Shown: one piece after another, positions 25,326-35,061 of the stretch
Position numbering within the stretch: the stretch's first letter is position 1
Layout: the number at the start of each line of letters is the position of its first letter
Assembly: GCF_014645555.1 (NCBI RefSeq)
Contig: NZ_BMLY01000004.1
Span: 177,786 to 241,785, forward strand
DNA length: 64,000 nt
Source: Silvimonas amylolytica
GTDB lineage: Bacteria; Pseudomonadota; Gammaproteobacteria; Burkholderiales; Chitinibacteraceae
Reading direction: 5' to 3'
Notes under the pieces: model-generated
What the model was told of the DNA's origin: nothing
Database searches by the model: none
Seen by the model: only the letters and a program-made list of their open reading frames with translations
Position numbers and translations under genes: made by a program

Positions 25326-27215
25326 TTACAACGTCCAGTCACCGCTTCGAATCTGGCCATGGACCCAAAATAGTCTTACGCTGAGGTCATCCAGCGCATG
25401 AACGCTGAATTCAGCCTCAGTCGGGCGGTGCGAGAAGGCAACTGCGTGGTCGTCAGGGAAGGCCGAAAGAGCATGTACGACATCTCCGGGAATGTCACAG
25501 GGTCGCGGATGCAGCCAGCAAACGATCGTGCTGCGAGGATGATTTAGCATTTGATCGACAACGTGAGTTCGAAGCCCGTTGTCGTCCAGCAAAGCCTCAG
25601 ACAAGAATATTAGATACAAGCTCCCATTTGTGCGGAGACTGAATAGCCGCATCTCACGGTCGTTGTCTTCCATCGTGGCGAATGGTGGGTACGAAGTCTC
25701 CCCCCACTTGTCGTCGTGTAAGGCAGCGAAGGATCGCTGATCGACAAGCCAACGCATTACGCGTCGTACATCTTCCTCATCCTTTCTATGGAAGCAGTGA
25801 GCCAGCATCAGCTCCCTGGGGGCGATTTGGACTGGTTCAATTGCGTTAGAACGAGGGTCGAAGCGAAAAATTCGCTTGTTTTTTCGTGCAGCAAGGTCGC
25901 GCTCAAATGCGCACCAGAATGACTTGTTTGATGCCTTGCTATCGATGAAGATCACTCCCTCCGCGTCTAATACCCCACTGATAAGTTTGTCGCTTACAAA
26001 GTCAGTGGGAGGAAGATTAATCGCTTCAAACACTACGGGCTGCACGTACCTCGGGAGTATTTGGAGGAGTGCGTTAAGCGCTTTTCGATCCGAGTAGGCA
26101 TGCGAGATGAAGCAAAATGTCGGAAGTGCTAAAGAGTCCTCTACGCATGCCTGCGAAGCCGCATCACCGCCAAGTAGCGGCTGAAGCATCTGCTTAAGGC
26201 GATGATTGTTTTGCCGGCTGCGAGCCGCCTCCTTGCCACCAGGACCCTGATGGGCAGTGAAGTATTTTGCTGCGGCGTCGGACAGCGCGATGGCTTCGCG
26301 TGCGAGTACGGGATCGTTTACCATCTTCGCGTGGTATGCCAACGCGACTGCCAGCTCATCCCGAGCCATAGTCACTTCGATTGAATCGTCTCCATGCGTT
26401 TGAGCGGCGTAGTCAGCCGCTTGGCGACCGTGTGTCACCGATTCGGCAAAACGTTCGGTGTGCAGGTAAACGCGTGCGAGATATAGGCAGCAAACGGCTA
26501 ATTCAGGTCGTGCCGAAACCCCAGCAAGCTCGAAGACGCTCTTTGAATCCAGCAGCAATGGCAAAGCCATATCATACTTACATTGCCGGAAATACATCAT
26601 TGCGAGCTCATCCTGCTCTATTGCTCGCTTCAAGTTCTTTTTGGACGAAGAACCAGCACTCGATGTCGTTCGAGCCCGTAACTGTTCTTCTATGGTGAAC
26701 GAATGTCCTTGTCGCCGGCAGATGTCCATTTGGACTCGTTCAAGGCGGACGCGCATAATGTCTTGGCGGTCGAATCGGTCGAAAATTGCAAGCGCCTCAT
26801 CGATCGCCTCGCGTGCCTCCTTGATCTTTCCCAACAGATGCAGCGCTTCGGCAAGATCGACAAGACTCATTCCCACAGATACGGAGTCGCTGGCGAAGAC
26901 TTCGAGTAGAAGCTGATGCTTGAGGGAAAGAAGTGCGAAAGCACGTTGGCCATTTCCACGCTCAAGCGCTGCGCGCCCGTCTGTGGTTAGGTGCATGATC
27001 TGTGTCAATACGGAAGAAGTATCTGAGTCGGCAAGATCATTAGAGAGCGGCTCTCTGTGGAGCCCTCTTGAGGATGCGGTACGCGTTACGCGAAATGCCC
27101 TTGTGACGCCTAAAAGTAGAAGTGATAGGCGACTGGAGCGCAGTGTACGGAACCACAGGCTCAGCTTGTGGCGAGCCACTGCGACTATCGTATTAGCCGG
27201 GGACTTAAAGACCAC
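25326..27215 (-). CDS. TPR-TIR protein
   Basis: A 629-residue protein. After a basic, partly hydrophobic N terminus, residues ~75-345 form tetratricopeptide-like helical pairs (LVDLAEALHLLGKIKEAREA; LAVCCLYLARVYLHTERFAE). Residues ~365-470 are a TIR domain: FCFISHAYSD (367-376), GVIFIDSKASNKSFWCAFERD with W434 and E438 as the W-x-x-x-E site. Residues ~510-629 contain another strand-helix pattern (LYLIFLSEALL, TIVCWLHPRP) that may be a second, degenerate TIR-like domain. The start appears to be GTG 27215 with AGAGGG upstream. TPR for sensing and TIR for NAD cleavage is a recurrent defence arrangement. It lies upstream of, and in line with, the patatin operon. Confidence 0.78.
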   Translation of the reverse strand: MVFKSPANTIVAVARHKLSLWFRTLRSSRLSLLLLGVTRAFRVTRTASSRGLHREPLSNDLADSDTSSVLTQIMHLTTDGRAALERGNGQRAFALLSLKHQLLLEVFASDSVSVGMSLVDLAEALHLLGKIKEAREAIDEALAIFDRFDRQDIMRVRLERVQMDICRRQGHSFTIEEQLRARTTSSAGSSSKKNLKRAIEQDELAMMYFRQCKYDMALPLLLDSKSVFELAGVSARPELAVCCLYLARVYLHTERFAESVTHGRQAADYAAQTHGDDSIEVTMARDELAVALAYHAKMVNDPVLAREAIALSDAAAKYFTAHQGPGGKEAARSRQNNHRLKQMLQPLLGGDAASQACVEDSLALPTFCFISHAYSDRKALNALLQILPRYVQPVVFEAINLPPTDFVSDKLISGVLDAEGVIFIDSKASNKSFWCAFERDLAARKNKRIFRFDPRSNAIEPVQIAPRELMLAHCFHRKDEEDVRRVMRWLVDQRSFAALHDDKWGETSYPPFATMEDNDREMRLFSLRTNGSLYLIFLSEALLDDNGLRTHVVDQMLNHPRSTIVCWLHPRPCDIPGDVVHALSAFPDDHAVAFSHRPTEAEFSVHALDDLSVRLFWVHGQIRSGDWTL

Positions 27216-28263
27216 GTCGCAAACCCTCTAGTTGAACAAAGCTGCGTCACAGCCCGACCCCCTATTGCTGCGGCGACTGAGATCCTGAAATGCGAGCTCA
27301 ACAGCCAAAAAATCACGATGACTGAACGGACCTACTGGGCCCCCTGACTTACCCGCCTGCAGCAACACGCGGTGCCAGCTCTCAACAGGAAACGCTATTG
27401 CCAGTTGTAAAAGCACCCCCTTCGTTCTCCACGAAACACTGACTCGGAGAGTCGTACTGGTATTGCCTCTCTGGGCATGATCTAGGCGAGCCATGTAACG
27501 AAAAGGCTAACTCGTTATACCCTCTAGGTCATATAACGTTAATAGTACGGACAGGTAATATTCGCTTTAAATAATTGAATCGATTGAGTCATATCGCTCG
27601 GCAGCCCGTGTAGTCAAGCCAAGCATACGGATGGAGGGGCGTGCTGTACGGTACGGTCATTGTGAAATAGCTAGTGGCTATTTGACTTATCAACCAACAT
27701 CCTGTCTGGCAGAGATGTTGCCGAAAAGGCTATATACCCGACCTGGGGTCGAGCACTGAGGAATAGGGTAGCAATTCTCTTCGCTGATTTCTGCCAACCC
27801 TAAGCGGTTGCCGTTGCTCTGCACAGCAATCTCTTCGTGCAGGAAGTAGCAGTATCTGGTGACCTTGTGGATTGTTAAGGGTGCCGATACCAGATTATTG
27901 CGACTGCCTTGGTTTTACTTTGGGGTGCCATTGGGTTGAGCGGCGTTGTCATTAGCCCAAACAAAACCTGAGCAGCAAATCGGATACGAGTTTGGCGGGT
28001 TCAAGGCATACGCGGCTGCAGCGAGGTGCGGGTGATATCCGTCAATTGTAGTTCCCAGCTGAGGAGGTAAAGACCGAATGCTTTGGTCATTAACGGTCTT
28101 TGCAACCAACTCGGTTTTGATGCAGCAAGCTCTACGTACACATTATCTGCATAATGTGTACATGGGACGAGGTCCGCTGATGTGGCTCCCCGACTTTTGC
28201 GAAAGTCCATGTTTTATTTTGCGAGCTTCCGCCTTATAAACTGAAGCAGTCGCGCCGTGATTG
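27216..28263. other. 1-kb stretch, no gene recognised
   Basis: It separates the TPR-TIR gene from an unknown minus-strand gene. It contains copy 3 of the dispersed palindrome at 28136-28161. Frames of up to 88 codons on the minus strand lack family features and ribosome sites. Presumably it includes the TPR-TIR promoter next to 27216 plus decayed DNA. Confidence 0.45.
28136..28161. repeat. 26-bp dispersed palindrome, copy 3
   Basis: GTACACATTAT, loop CTGC, ATAATGTGTAC: an 11-bp inverted repeat followed by ATGG. The arms are identical to copy 2 (16139-16166), while the loop differs, so the arms are the conserved part. Confidence 0.8.
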
Positions 28264-28890
28264 TTATTGCGCCCTCGCCTTGGATCGCTTGCCTGCCGCC
28301 CAAAAAATGAAGTCCAGTGCCTTCTGTTCCGAGACTTGGGCTTCGTTGCATGTAAATTTTTCTCGAAAGAGCGTCCGGGTGAAATTTAGTTGGTTGTTCG
28401 TCAAGGTCTGTTCGTACAATCTACGCAACTTGCAATAGAAAGACAGGTACGTGTCAAGACGTACCTCGAAGGGCTTGGAGGGATGTGGTGGCTGAAACCC
28501 AAACAGGGATGCAACTTCAGCATCGTAGATTGGTAAGCGCGGGTCGACCGTTGCTGCGAGCTTGGTTGCGAACGAAAACTGCAAAGATTGCTGGCCTTTC
28601 CGATTTGGGAATTTCCAGAGCTCCTTCACAATGCTCACCAAGTCGGCTCGCCCAGCCTCTTTGGCATCTTGCATTAGATCGAAGTACCGTTGCTTGAATT
28701 TTGGGGTAAGTCCCGCGTTGTCTAAACGGTAAAAAGATCTGAACATGAATTGAAAAACTGCATCGGCCCCTGGGTCGACAGAAAGATATCGCTCTGATAA
28801 AAAACGATAAACATCAATGGACTCTTTATTGAGTGCATCGAGAACGAGGCTAGCACTGGTTTCAATCTCGAGGGGCAACAGCAGTGACAT
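28264..28890 (-). CDS. protein of unknown function
   Basis: A 208-residue, largely helical soluble protein that I cannot assign. The central segment SFATKLAATVDPRLPIYDAEV and a tail KALDFIFWAAGKR resemble a family of unknown proteins with a helix-hairpin-like 'KLL...P.LP.YD..V' core reminiscent of DNA glycosylase-like helical folds, but this is weak. ATG 28890 has AGGA seven bases upstream. It is divergent from the DUF413-Sel1 gene with just 18 bp between the start codons, so the two may be a functional pair. Its place inside the island suggests a defence or mobile-element role (inferred). Confidence 0.65.
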   Translation of the reverse strand: MSLLLPLEIETSASLVLDALNKESIDVYRFLSERYLSVDPGADAVFQFMFRSFYRLDNAGLTPKFKQRYFDLMQDAKEAGRADLVSIVKELWKFPNRKGQQSLQFSFATKLAATVDPRLPIYDAEVASLFGFQPPHPSKPFEVRLDTYLSFYCKLRRLYEQTLTNNQLNFTRTLFREKFTCNEAQVSEQKALDFIFWAAGKRSKARAQ

Positions 28891-28908
28891 CTTGATTCCT
28901 AGCCAATT

Positions 28909-29655
28909 ATGACTGAACAGTTCGAATCGTTTGATCTAAATGAGACGTTTTTTACGGCGGACGAGCTTGCATGGGTCCGTAAATATGGACCCGCGCTTGA
29001 TGAGCTGGTGCGTGGTCTGCGGAGTCCTAAAACTGATGCTCAAGCATCCTTTCTGCGTGTTGTTCGTGGCGATGCACCACCTCTATCTCCGGCCGAGCAG
29101 CTTTGGGTAAGAGTCTTGCTGGCACGGGAAGTCACACAACTCCGCACTAAGATTGCCGCCCGTGATGCGCTCCTCGAATCCGTAGCGTCCGTGCGAAGTT
29201 CCATCCTAATTCAAGAACTTGGTATCGAATTTTTTGAACGGTCTAACCATCCCGCTATGCTACGCGTAGGTGCCGATCACTACTTGAAAAATGATTCGAC
29301 TGACCCAACAAAAACATTCGCTTTGGCTCTTCAGGCGTCACAACTTGGCGATGGGCAGAGCTCTTACATAGTCGGGATGCTCTACGAATATGGCATAGGT
29401 ATTAGCGAGGATCGCAACGAGGCCAATAAGTTTTATCGTTTGGCCGTAAAGCGAGGAGTTGAAGAGGCCCAAGCGAAAATATTTGTGAAGCCGTCACTTC
29501 CTTCTGCGAAGGAAAATCACCTGCTGTGGCCAAGCCCTAAATCCACTTCGCGCGAATCCGAAGATGACTGGAATAACGGTGATGACTTTGATTCTGGTGC
29601 ATGGGAACAAATCCTTGGTGGCCCTGAAGAGGCAGTGTTCGAGCGCGAAGAATAG
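28909..29655 (+). CDS. DUF413 (MaoP-like) + Sel1-repeat protein
   Basis: A 248-residue protein. Residues ~8-70 match the DUF413/MaoP pattern: FFTADELAWVRKYGPALDEL, LRSPKTDAQASFLRV, APPLSPAEQLWVRV. Residues ~135-190 form Sel1-type repeats: ALQASQLGDGQSSYIVGMLY, then GIGISEDRNEANKFYRLAVK. The C-terminal 60 residues are acidic and low-complexity. MaoP acts in chromosome macrodomain organisation in enterobacteria; the Sel1 fusion is unfamiliar to me. The start ATG has no clear ribosome site and lies 18 bp from the divergent gene. It is upstream of, and in line with, the hsd operon. Confidence 0.65.
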   Translation: MTEQFESFDLNETFFTADELAWVRKYGPALDELVRGLRSPKTDAQASFLRVVRGDAPPLSPAEQLWVRVLLAREVTQLRTKIAARDALLESVASVRSSILIQELGIEFFERSNHPAMLRVGADHYLKNDSTDPTKTFALALQASQLGDGQSSYIVGMLYEYGIGISEDRNEANKFYRLAVKRGVEEAQAKIFVKPSLPSAKENHLLWPSPKSTSRESEDDWNNGDDFDSGAWEQILGGPEEAVFEREE

Positions 29656-29979
29656 GTATGTATACACCGGCGTCGTAGCTATTTTAGGGGAATACTCCTT
29701 TTAACTGTTGCGATGTTCAATCAGCGTGCGAGCTGGATACTTGCCCGTATGATCGATGCTCGAACAATATGAGGACAGCATCCTTGGGCCGTACCCTGCA
29801 AGCCTGATTTGTTCCCCCGGACGACCCAGGCCTAGCTTCTTAGCTACACCCGCCTTTATTGCCTTTCAGCCCCCGCCAGCAACCGTTAGAATCCCCGACT
29901 ACCTCGCGCTCGCGGAATCGTTTGCGCGTCCTATTCTCCGGTCACACATTAACTGCGCTGGCTTTGCACGAGCACATTC
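29656..29979. other. region upstream of hsdM, no gene recognised
   Basis: About 320 bp in which no supported gene is seen. It presumably carries the promoter of the type I restriction operon. Short frames overlapping the hsdM start are in other frames and have no family features. Confidence 0.4.
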
Positions 29980-31821
29980 ATGAATCACCAAGCCCTATCT
30001 TCCTTCATCTGGTCGGTTGCCGACCTGTTGCGAGGCGATTACAAACAATCTGATTACGGCAAAGTCATCTTGCCGTTCACGGTGCTGCGTCGTCTGGATT
30101 GCGTATTGGAGTCAACCAAACCGGCAGTATTGGCCGAGTTTGTCGCCAAGACACAAGCAGGTTTGAACCCGGACCCGTTCCTGACCCGCAAGGCAGGGCA
30201 GTCGTTCTATAACACTTCGCCGCTGGACCTGACCAAACTGCTGGGCGACCAGGACAATATCCGCCAGAACCTGTATGCCTACATCCAGGCCTTTGCGCCT
30301 GCGGCCAAAGACATTTTTGAGCGTTTTGATTTCTACACGCAGATTGAGCGCCTGGCCAAAGCCGGTCTGCTTTATCTGGTGACCGAAAAATTTGCCAATA
30401 TCGACCTCCATCCAGATGTGGTCGACAACGCCCAGATGGGCTTGGTGTTTGAAGAACTGATTCGCAAGTTTGCGGAAATCTCCAACGAAACCGCCGGGGA
30501 GCACTTTACCCCGCGTGAAGTTATCCGCCTGATGGTGAATCTGCTGTTCATCGAAGACGACGACGTGCTCACACCCGGTAATGCCGTGGTGCGAACCATT
30601 TATGACCCAACCGCAGGCACGGGCGGCATGTTGTCGGTAGCGGGTGAGTTTTTGCTGGAACACAACCCCAATGCCCGCCTAACCATGTTTGGGCAGGAAC
30701 TGAACGATGAGTCGTTTGCCATTTGCAAGGCAGACATGCTTATCAAAGCTCAGGACGTTGGCAATATCGTCGTTGGCAATACGCTCTCGGAAGACGGCCA
30801 CGGCAGGCGCAAGTTTGACTACATGCTGTCCAACCCACCCTTTGGCGTGGAATGGAAAAAGGTCGAAAAAGAAGTTCGCAAAGAAGCCGCTGACAAAGGC
30901 TTTGATGGCCGTTTCGGCCCCGGCCTGCCGCGCGTGTCCGATGGCTCCATGCTGTTCTTACTGCATCTCATCAGCAAAATGCGCCCCGCCGTGGACGGCG
31001 GTAGCCGCATTGGCATTGTTCTCAATGGCTCACCACTGTTTACCGGTGGCGCAGGCAGCGGCGAAAGTGAAATCCGTCGATATGTGCTGGAAAACGACCT
31101 GGTCGAAGCCATCATCGGCCTGCCGACTGACATGTTCTACAACACCGGCATTGCCACCTATGTGTGGATTCTGTCCAACCGCAAGCCCGACGACCGTAAG
31201 GGCTTTGTGCAGCTTATTGATGCCAGCAGCTTCTGGCAGAAAATGCGTAAAAGTCTGGGCTCCAAGCGCAAAGAAATGAGTGATGACCACATCGACACGG
31301 TAACTCGCCTGTTTGGCGGCTTTACCGAAGCAGAGCTCATCACCGTTTTTGATGCCGCTGGCCAGCAAGTGGGTGAGCCGCAACTGGTGACCAATACCGA
31401 TACCCCGCCAACTGCTCCGGAAGACGGCCGGCTCAAACGCGTACCCATTGCCCGTATCTTTGAGAACAAAGACTTTGGCTACACCACCATCACCGTCGAG
31501 CGCCCGCTGCTGGATGAAGCTGGCAAGCCGGTGCTGGGAACAAAGGGCAAGCAGAAAGGCAAGCTGCAAGCAGACAGCGCATTGCGCGATACCGAAAACG
31601 TACCGCTGGCGGATGACATTGCCGCCTACTTCAAGCGCGAAGTGCTGCCGCACGCGCCAGATGCATGGATTGATGAAGAAAAAAGCAAAGTGGGCTACGA
31701 AATTCCGTTCAATCGCCACTTCTATGTCTTCGAGCCGCCGCGTAGTTTGCACACCATCGACGAAGAACTGAAGGCGGTGTCAGCTAGCATAATGGCGATG
31801 CTTGGGGAGCTGGCGGAATGA
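29980..31821 (+). CDS. hsdM: type I restriction system adenine methyltransferase HsdM
   Basis: A 613-residue N6-adenine methyltransferase. The N-terminal HsdM helical domain (1-150) begins [23 protein letters not shown]-binding motif I is DPTAGTGGM (about 209-217) and the catalytic motif NPPF is at about 285-288. HsdM forms an M2S complex that methylates the host's target site and, with HsdR, makes the restriction enzyme. ATG 29980 is the first start after the upstream gap. The stop overlaps the hsdS start (ATGA at 31818), so expression is coupled. Confidence 0.95.
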   Translation: MNHQALSSFIWSVADLLRGDYKQSDYGKVILPFTVLRRLDCVLESTKPAVLAEFVAKTQAGLNPDPFLTRKAGQSFYNTSPLDLTKLLGDQDNIRQNLYAYIQAFAPAAKDIFERFDFYTQIERLAKAGLLYLVTEKFANIDLHPDVVDNAQMGLVFEELIRKFAEISNETAGEHFTPREVIRLMVNLLFIEDDDVLTPGNAVVRTIYDPTAGTGGMLSVAGEFLLEHNPNARLTMFGQELNDESFAICKADMLIKAQDVGNIVVGNTLSEDGHGRRKFDYMLSNPPFGVEWKKVEKEVRKEAADKGFDGRFGPGLPRVSDGSMLFLLHLISKMRPAVDGGSRIGIVLNGSPLFTGGAGSGESEIRRYVLENDLVEAIIGLPTDMFYNTGIATYVWILSNRKPDDRKGFVQLIDASSFWQKMRKSLGSKRKEMSDDHIDTVTRLFGGFTEAELITVFDAAGQQVGEPQLVTNTDTPPTAPEDGRLKRVPIARIFENKDFGYTTITVERPLLDEAGKPVLGTKGKQKGKLQADSALRDTENVPLADDIAAYFKREVLPHAPDAWIDEEKSKVGYEIPFNRHFYVFEPPRSLHTIDEELKAVSASIMAMLGELAE

Positions 31822-33164
31822 GTTTGCCGAGGTATGGGGAGTACAAGGATAGCGGCATGTTATGGCTTGGTCATATACCTGCCCACTGGGAGCTAACCCG
31901 TCTTAAGTACTTACTGTCGGGTGTTGGTGCAGGTGGTACCCCTGATACTGATAAAGAAGGTTACTGGTCGTTAGACGATTCGGGTACGCCGTGGGTAGCG
32001 ATTGGCGATTTGTCAGGCAGGGCAAATGTCTTAGAGACTGCTAAATCTCTAACAGGAGATGGCATTGCAAGCAAAGGGCTGACTATTTGGCCTCCTGGGA
32101 CACTTTTATTCTCAATGTATGCAAGTTTGGGGCACACAGCGGAATTGATGGTGCCGGCAGCAATAAACCAAGCAATCTTGGCCCTACAACCTACAAAACA
32201 GACGAATCAGCGTTTTTTGAACCGTTGGCTGGAGTTTTTAAAACCCAGACTCAAGGAGCAGGCTAGCAGCAATACCCAAGACAACTTAAATGCAGAAAAA
32301 GTCCGGAATCTACTCGCGTTGGCGATACCTATTGAGGAGCAAACCGCCATCGCCGCTTTCCTCGACCGCGAAGCCGCGAAAATCGACGCGCTGATTGCCG
32401 AGCAGGAAAAGCTCATCGCCCTGCTGGCCGAAAAGCGCCAGGCCACCATCTCCCACGTCGTCACCCGTGGCCTCAACCCCGCTGCGCCGATGAAGGATTC
32501 CGGGGTGGAGTGGCTGGGTGAGGTGCCGGCGCATTGGGTCATAACATCTCTGGGGAAAGTTGCTTCAGAGCGGTGTGATGGCCCATTTGGCTCAGGTATC
32601 AAGTCTGAGCATTACACGGAGGAAGGGGCCATTGTGGTCAGGCTTCAGAATATCCGTGCTGGTGCGTTCAATATCGGGGAGCCGGTCTATTTGGATATGG
32701 TCTATTTCCAGTCTGAACTTCGGCATCATGAAGTTTTTGAGGGCGATTTATTGGTTGCAGGGCTAGGTGATGGGAACAACCTGTTGGGACGTGCGTGCGT
32801 TGCTCCTGAGGGACTGGGACCAGCTTTGGTGAAAGCTGATTGTTTCAGATTTCGTCTTAATACCGAGCAAGCCATCTCAGAGTTTGTTGCTTGGCAACTC
32901 AACGCTGGAGCTGCTTACGATGCGGGTGTACTTGCAACGGGAACCACTCGCTCACGCATCCCTTTAAGCACGATGGCATCTCGAAAGGTAGCGCTGCCGC
33001 CAGCTCACGAGCAAAGGGCTGTTGCCGACTTCATCCGATGCGAAAACAGCAAGCTCGACGCTTTGAGCCTAGCAGCGGACCGTGCCATTTTGTTGTTAGG
33101 TGAACGCCGCTCCGCCCTCATCGCCGCCGCCGTCACCGGCCAAATCGACGTACGAAATGTTTGA
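31818..33164 (+). CDS. hsdS: type I restriction specificity subunit HsdS
   Basis: A 448-residue HsdS with two target-recognition domains (about 20-155 and 245-395) separated by coiled-coil spacers. The spacers carry the family repeat: [20 protein letters not shown] with [15 protein letters not shown] after the first domain, and [19 protein letters not shown] with [15 protein letters not shown] at the end. The repeated [15 protein letters not shown] / [15 protein letters not shown] marks the start of each half. The recognition domains are more A+T rich than the spacers, as expected from domain exchange. It determines which bipartite DNA sequence is methylated and cut. Confidence 0.93.
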   Translation: MSLPRYGEYKDSGMLWLGHIPAHWELTRLKYLLSGVGAGGTPDTDKEGYWSLDDSGTPWVAIGDLSGRANVLETAKSLTGDGIASKGLTIWPPGTLLFSMYASLGHTAELMVPAAINQAILALQPTKQTNQRFLNRWLEFLKPRLKEQASSNTQDNLNAEKVRNLLALAIPIEEQTAIAAFLDREAAKIDALIAEQEKLIALLAEKRQATISHVVTRGLNPAAPMKDSGVEWLGEVPAHWVITSLGKVASERCDGPFGSGIKSEHYTEEGAIVVRLQNIRAGAFNIGEPVYLDMVYFQSELRHHEVFEGDLLVAGLGDGNNLLGRACVAPEGLGPALVKADCFRFRLNTEQAISEFVAWQLNAGAAYDAGVLATGTTRSRIPLSTMASRKVALPPAHEQRAVADFIRCENSKLDALSLAADRAILLLGERRSALIAAAVTGQIDVRNV

Positions 33165-33213
33165 GTGTTCCCACCTCGGATAAGTGTAAGAGCAAACAAT
33201 CAACGGACTAAAT

Positions 33214-35061
33214 ATGAGCCAATTCGACAGCACTAAGCGTTCCCTAGATGACGTTCTTCGGGATGTGAGCAACGGCAAGATTCAGTTGCCGGATTTCCAG
33301 CGTGGCTGGGTCTGGGATGACAGCCACGTGCGTAGTCTGTTGGTCAGTATTGCGCGCTCATTTCCTGTTGGTGCTGTCATGCTGCTGGAAACCGGTGGCG
33401 AGACACGCTTCCAGATTCGTGCTGTCGAAGGGGTGGATTTACCTGCCAATGCGCTGGATGCCGAACTGCTAATTCTGGATGGGCAGCAGCGCCTGACAAC
33501 GCTGACCCAAGTGCTGTCGCTGGATAAGCCTGTTGCCACACGCAACGAAAAAGGCCGCGCCATTGAGCGCTATTACTACTGGGATATTCAGCGTGCGCTG
33601 GACGGCGTGGAGTTTCTGGAAGATGCCATCATTGCTGTAGAAGTGGATAAATGCCTGCGCGAGAATTTCGGTCGTGACTTGAAGCTGGACTTGTCTTCCC
33701 CGGAAAAGGAATATCAGCAGCTCTATTTCCCATGCCGCCAGACGCTCAATTCCGATACTTGGGAAGAAGGATTGCAAGAAACCTGCCCAGAGCATTTCGG
33801 GACTTTCATGAAGTTTCGCAAACAGGTTCTGCAAGCGTTCCGCAACTATCAACTGCCCGTCATTCAGCTCCACCGCACCACCAGCAAGGAGGCTGTTTGC
33901 CTTGTCTTTGAAAAGGTGAACACCGGTGGGGTACCGCTCAACGTGTTTGAATTGGTGACCGCCACGTACGCGGCTGATGGCTACAACCTGCGCGATGACT
34001 GGTTTGGCAGCACAGCGCGCAAGGTCGAATCCCGCCAGAAGCGCCTGGCCCGAGAGCCGGTACTGACTGCGGTTGAATCGACCGACTTGCTTCAAGCTAT
34101 TGCCATGCTCTACACGCTGAAACGGCGAAAGGCCGATTTGGCGGCGGGCAAAACCGGTAAACAGGTAACTCCGGTGAGTGCCAAGCGTGCAACCATTCTG
34201 GAAATGCCACTGGTGGCCTATCGGGAATGGGCTGATGTCACTGAACAGGGTTTCAAGCGGGCGGCCAAGTTTTTGAAGCGGGAGTGTGTGGGCGACGGGC
34301 GTGATTTACCCTATCGCTCGCAATTGGCCCCGCTTGCCGCTGTGCTGGCATTGCTGGAGGAGCGCTGGAAAGAACCCCGTATCTACGAAAAACTGGCGCG
34401 GTGGTACTGGTGCGGAGTGCTTGGCGAGTTGTACGGCGGCGCCGTCGAAACGCGTATCGCCATTGATGTGGAGGACCTGCTGGCCTGGATTGAAGACAGT
34501 GATGCCCCCGAGCCCCGCACCATTCAGGATGCAGCGTTCCGGGCAGACCGGCTAGACAGCATGACTTCCCGCCTTAGCGCGGCTTATAAAGGCCTCAACG
34601 TTTTGCTGTTGCGCGGAAATGCGGCCGATTTTTTCTGGAAAGGAACAATCTCCGAACTCGAAGCGGAAGACGTAGCGCTGGATATCCATCACATCTTCCC
34701 GCAGGACTGGTGCGAAAAGCAGGGCATCAGCAGGAAGCAATACAACACCGTGGTCAACAAGACGCCGCTTTCCTACAAGGCGAACCGCATGATTGGTGGC
34801 GTGGCTCCGTCGGTCTATCTTGGCAAACTGCAAAAGCATGAGCAGGTGAAGATTGATGACGACGAGATGGATGCCATTTTGAAGACCCATGCAATTAACC
34901 CGGCGTTGCTGCGTCAGGATGATTTTGAAGGGTTTTATGCCAGCCGCAAGCAGTTGTTGCTTGCCCTGATTACTGAAGCGATGGGCAAATCGGCTCAAGC
35001 TGTGGAAGGCGAGCAGATGGCCAGCCTGTATGACGAAGACGACGAAGTGGTGCAAGCATGA
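33214..35061 (+). CDS. DUF262/DUF1524 GmrSD-like protein inside the hsd operon
   Basis: A 615-residue protein. The N-terminal DUF262 (ParB/Srx-like) domain shows IQLPDFQRGWVWDD, PVGAVMLLE and the nucleotide-linked motif ILDGQQRLTTL (about 86-96). The C-terminal part has DIHHIFPQDW (about 490) and NTVVNKTPLSYKANR, an HNH-type DUF1524 nuclease site. This is the architecture of GmrSD/BrxU-type modification-dependent nucleases. The gene sits between hsdS and hsdR and its stop overlaps the hsdR start (ATGA at 35058), so it is translated with hsdR. It may destroy phage DNA carrying modified bases that escape HsdR (inferred). Confidence 0.85.
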   Translation: MSQFDSTKRSLDDVLRDVSNGKIQLPDFQRGWVWDDSHVRSLLVSIARSFPVGAVMLLETGGETRFQIRAVEGVDLPANALDAELLILDGQQRLTTLTQVLSLDKPVATRNEKGRAIERYYYWDIQRALDGVEFLEDAIIAVEVDKCLRENFGRDLKLDLSSPEKEYQQLYFPCRQTLNSDTWEEGLQETCPEHFGTFMKFRKQVLQAFRNYQLPVIQLHRTTSKEAVCLVFEKVNTGGVPLNVFELVTATYAADGYNLRDDWFGSTARKVESRQKRLAREPVLTAVESTDLLQAIAMLYTLKRRKADLAAGKTGKQVTPVSAKRATILEMPLVAYREWADVTEQGFKRAAKFLKRECVGDGRDLPYRSQLAPLAAVLALLEERWKEPRIYEKLARWYWCGVLGELYGGAVETRIAIDVEDLLAWIEDSDAPEPRTIQDAAFRADRLDSMTSRLSAAYKGLNVLLLRGNAADFFWKGTISELEAEDVALDIHHIFPQDWCEKQGISRKQYNTVVNKTPLSYKANRMIGGVAPSVYLGKLQKHEQVKIDDDEMDAILKTHAINPALLRQDDFEGFYASRKQLLLALITEAMGKSAQAVEGEQMASLYDEDDEVVQA

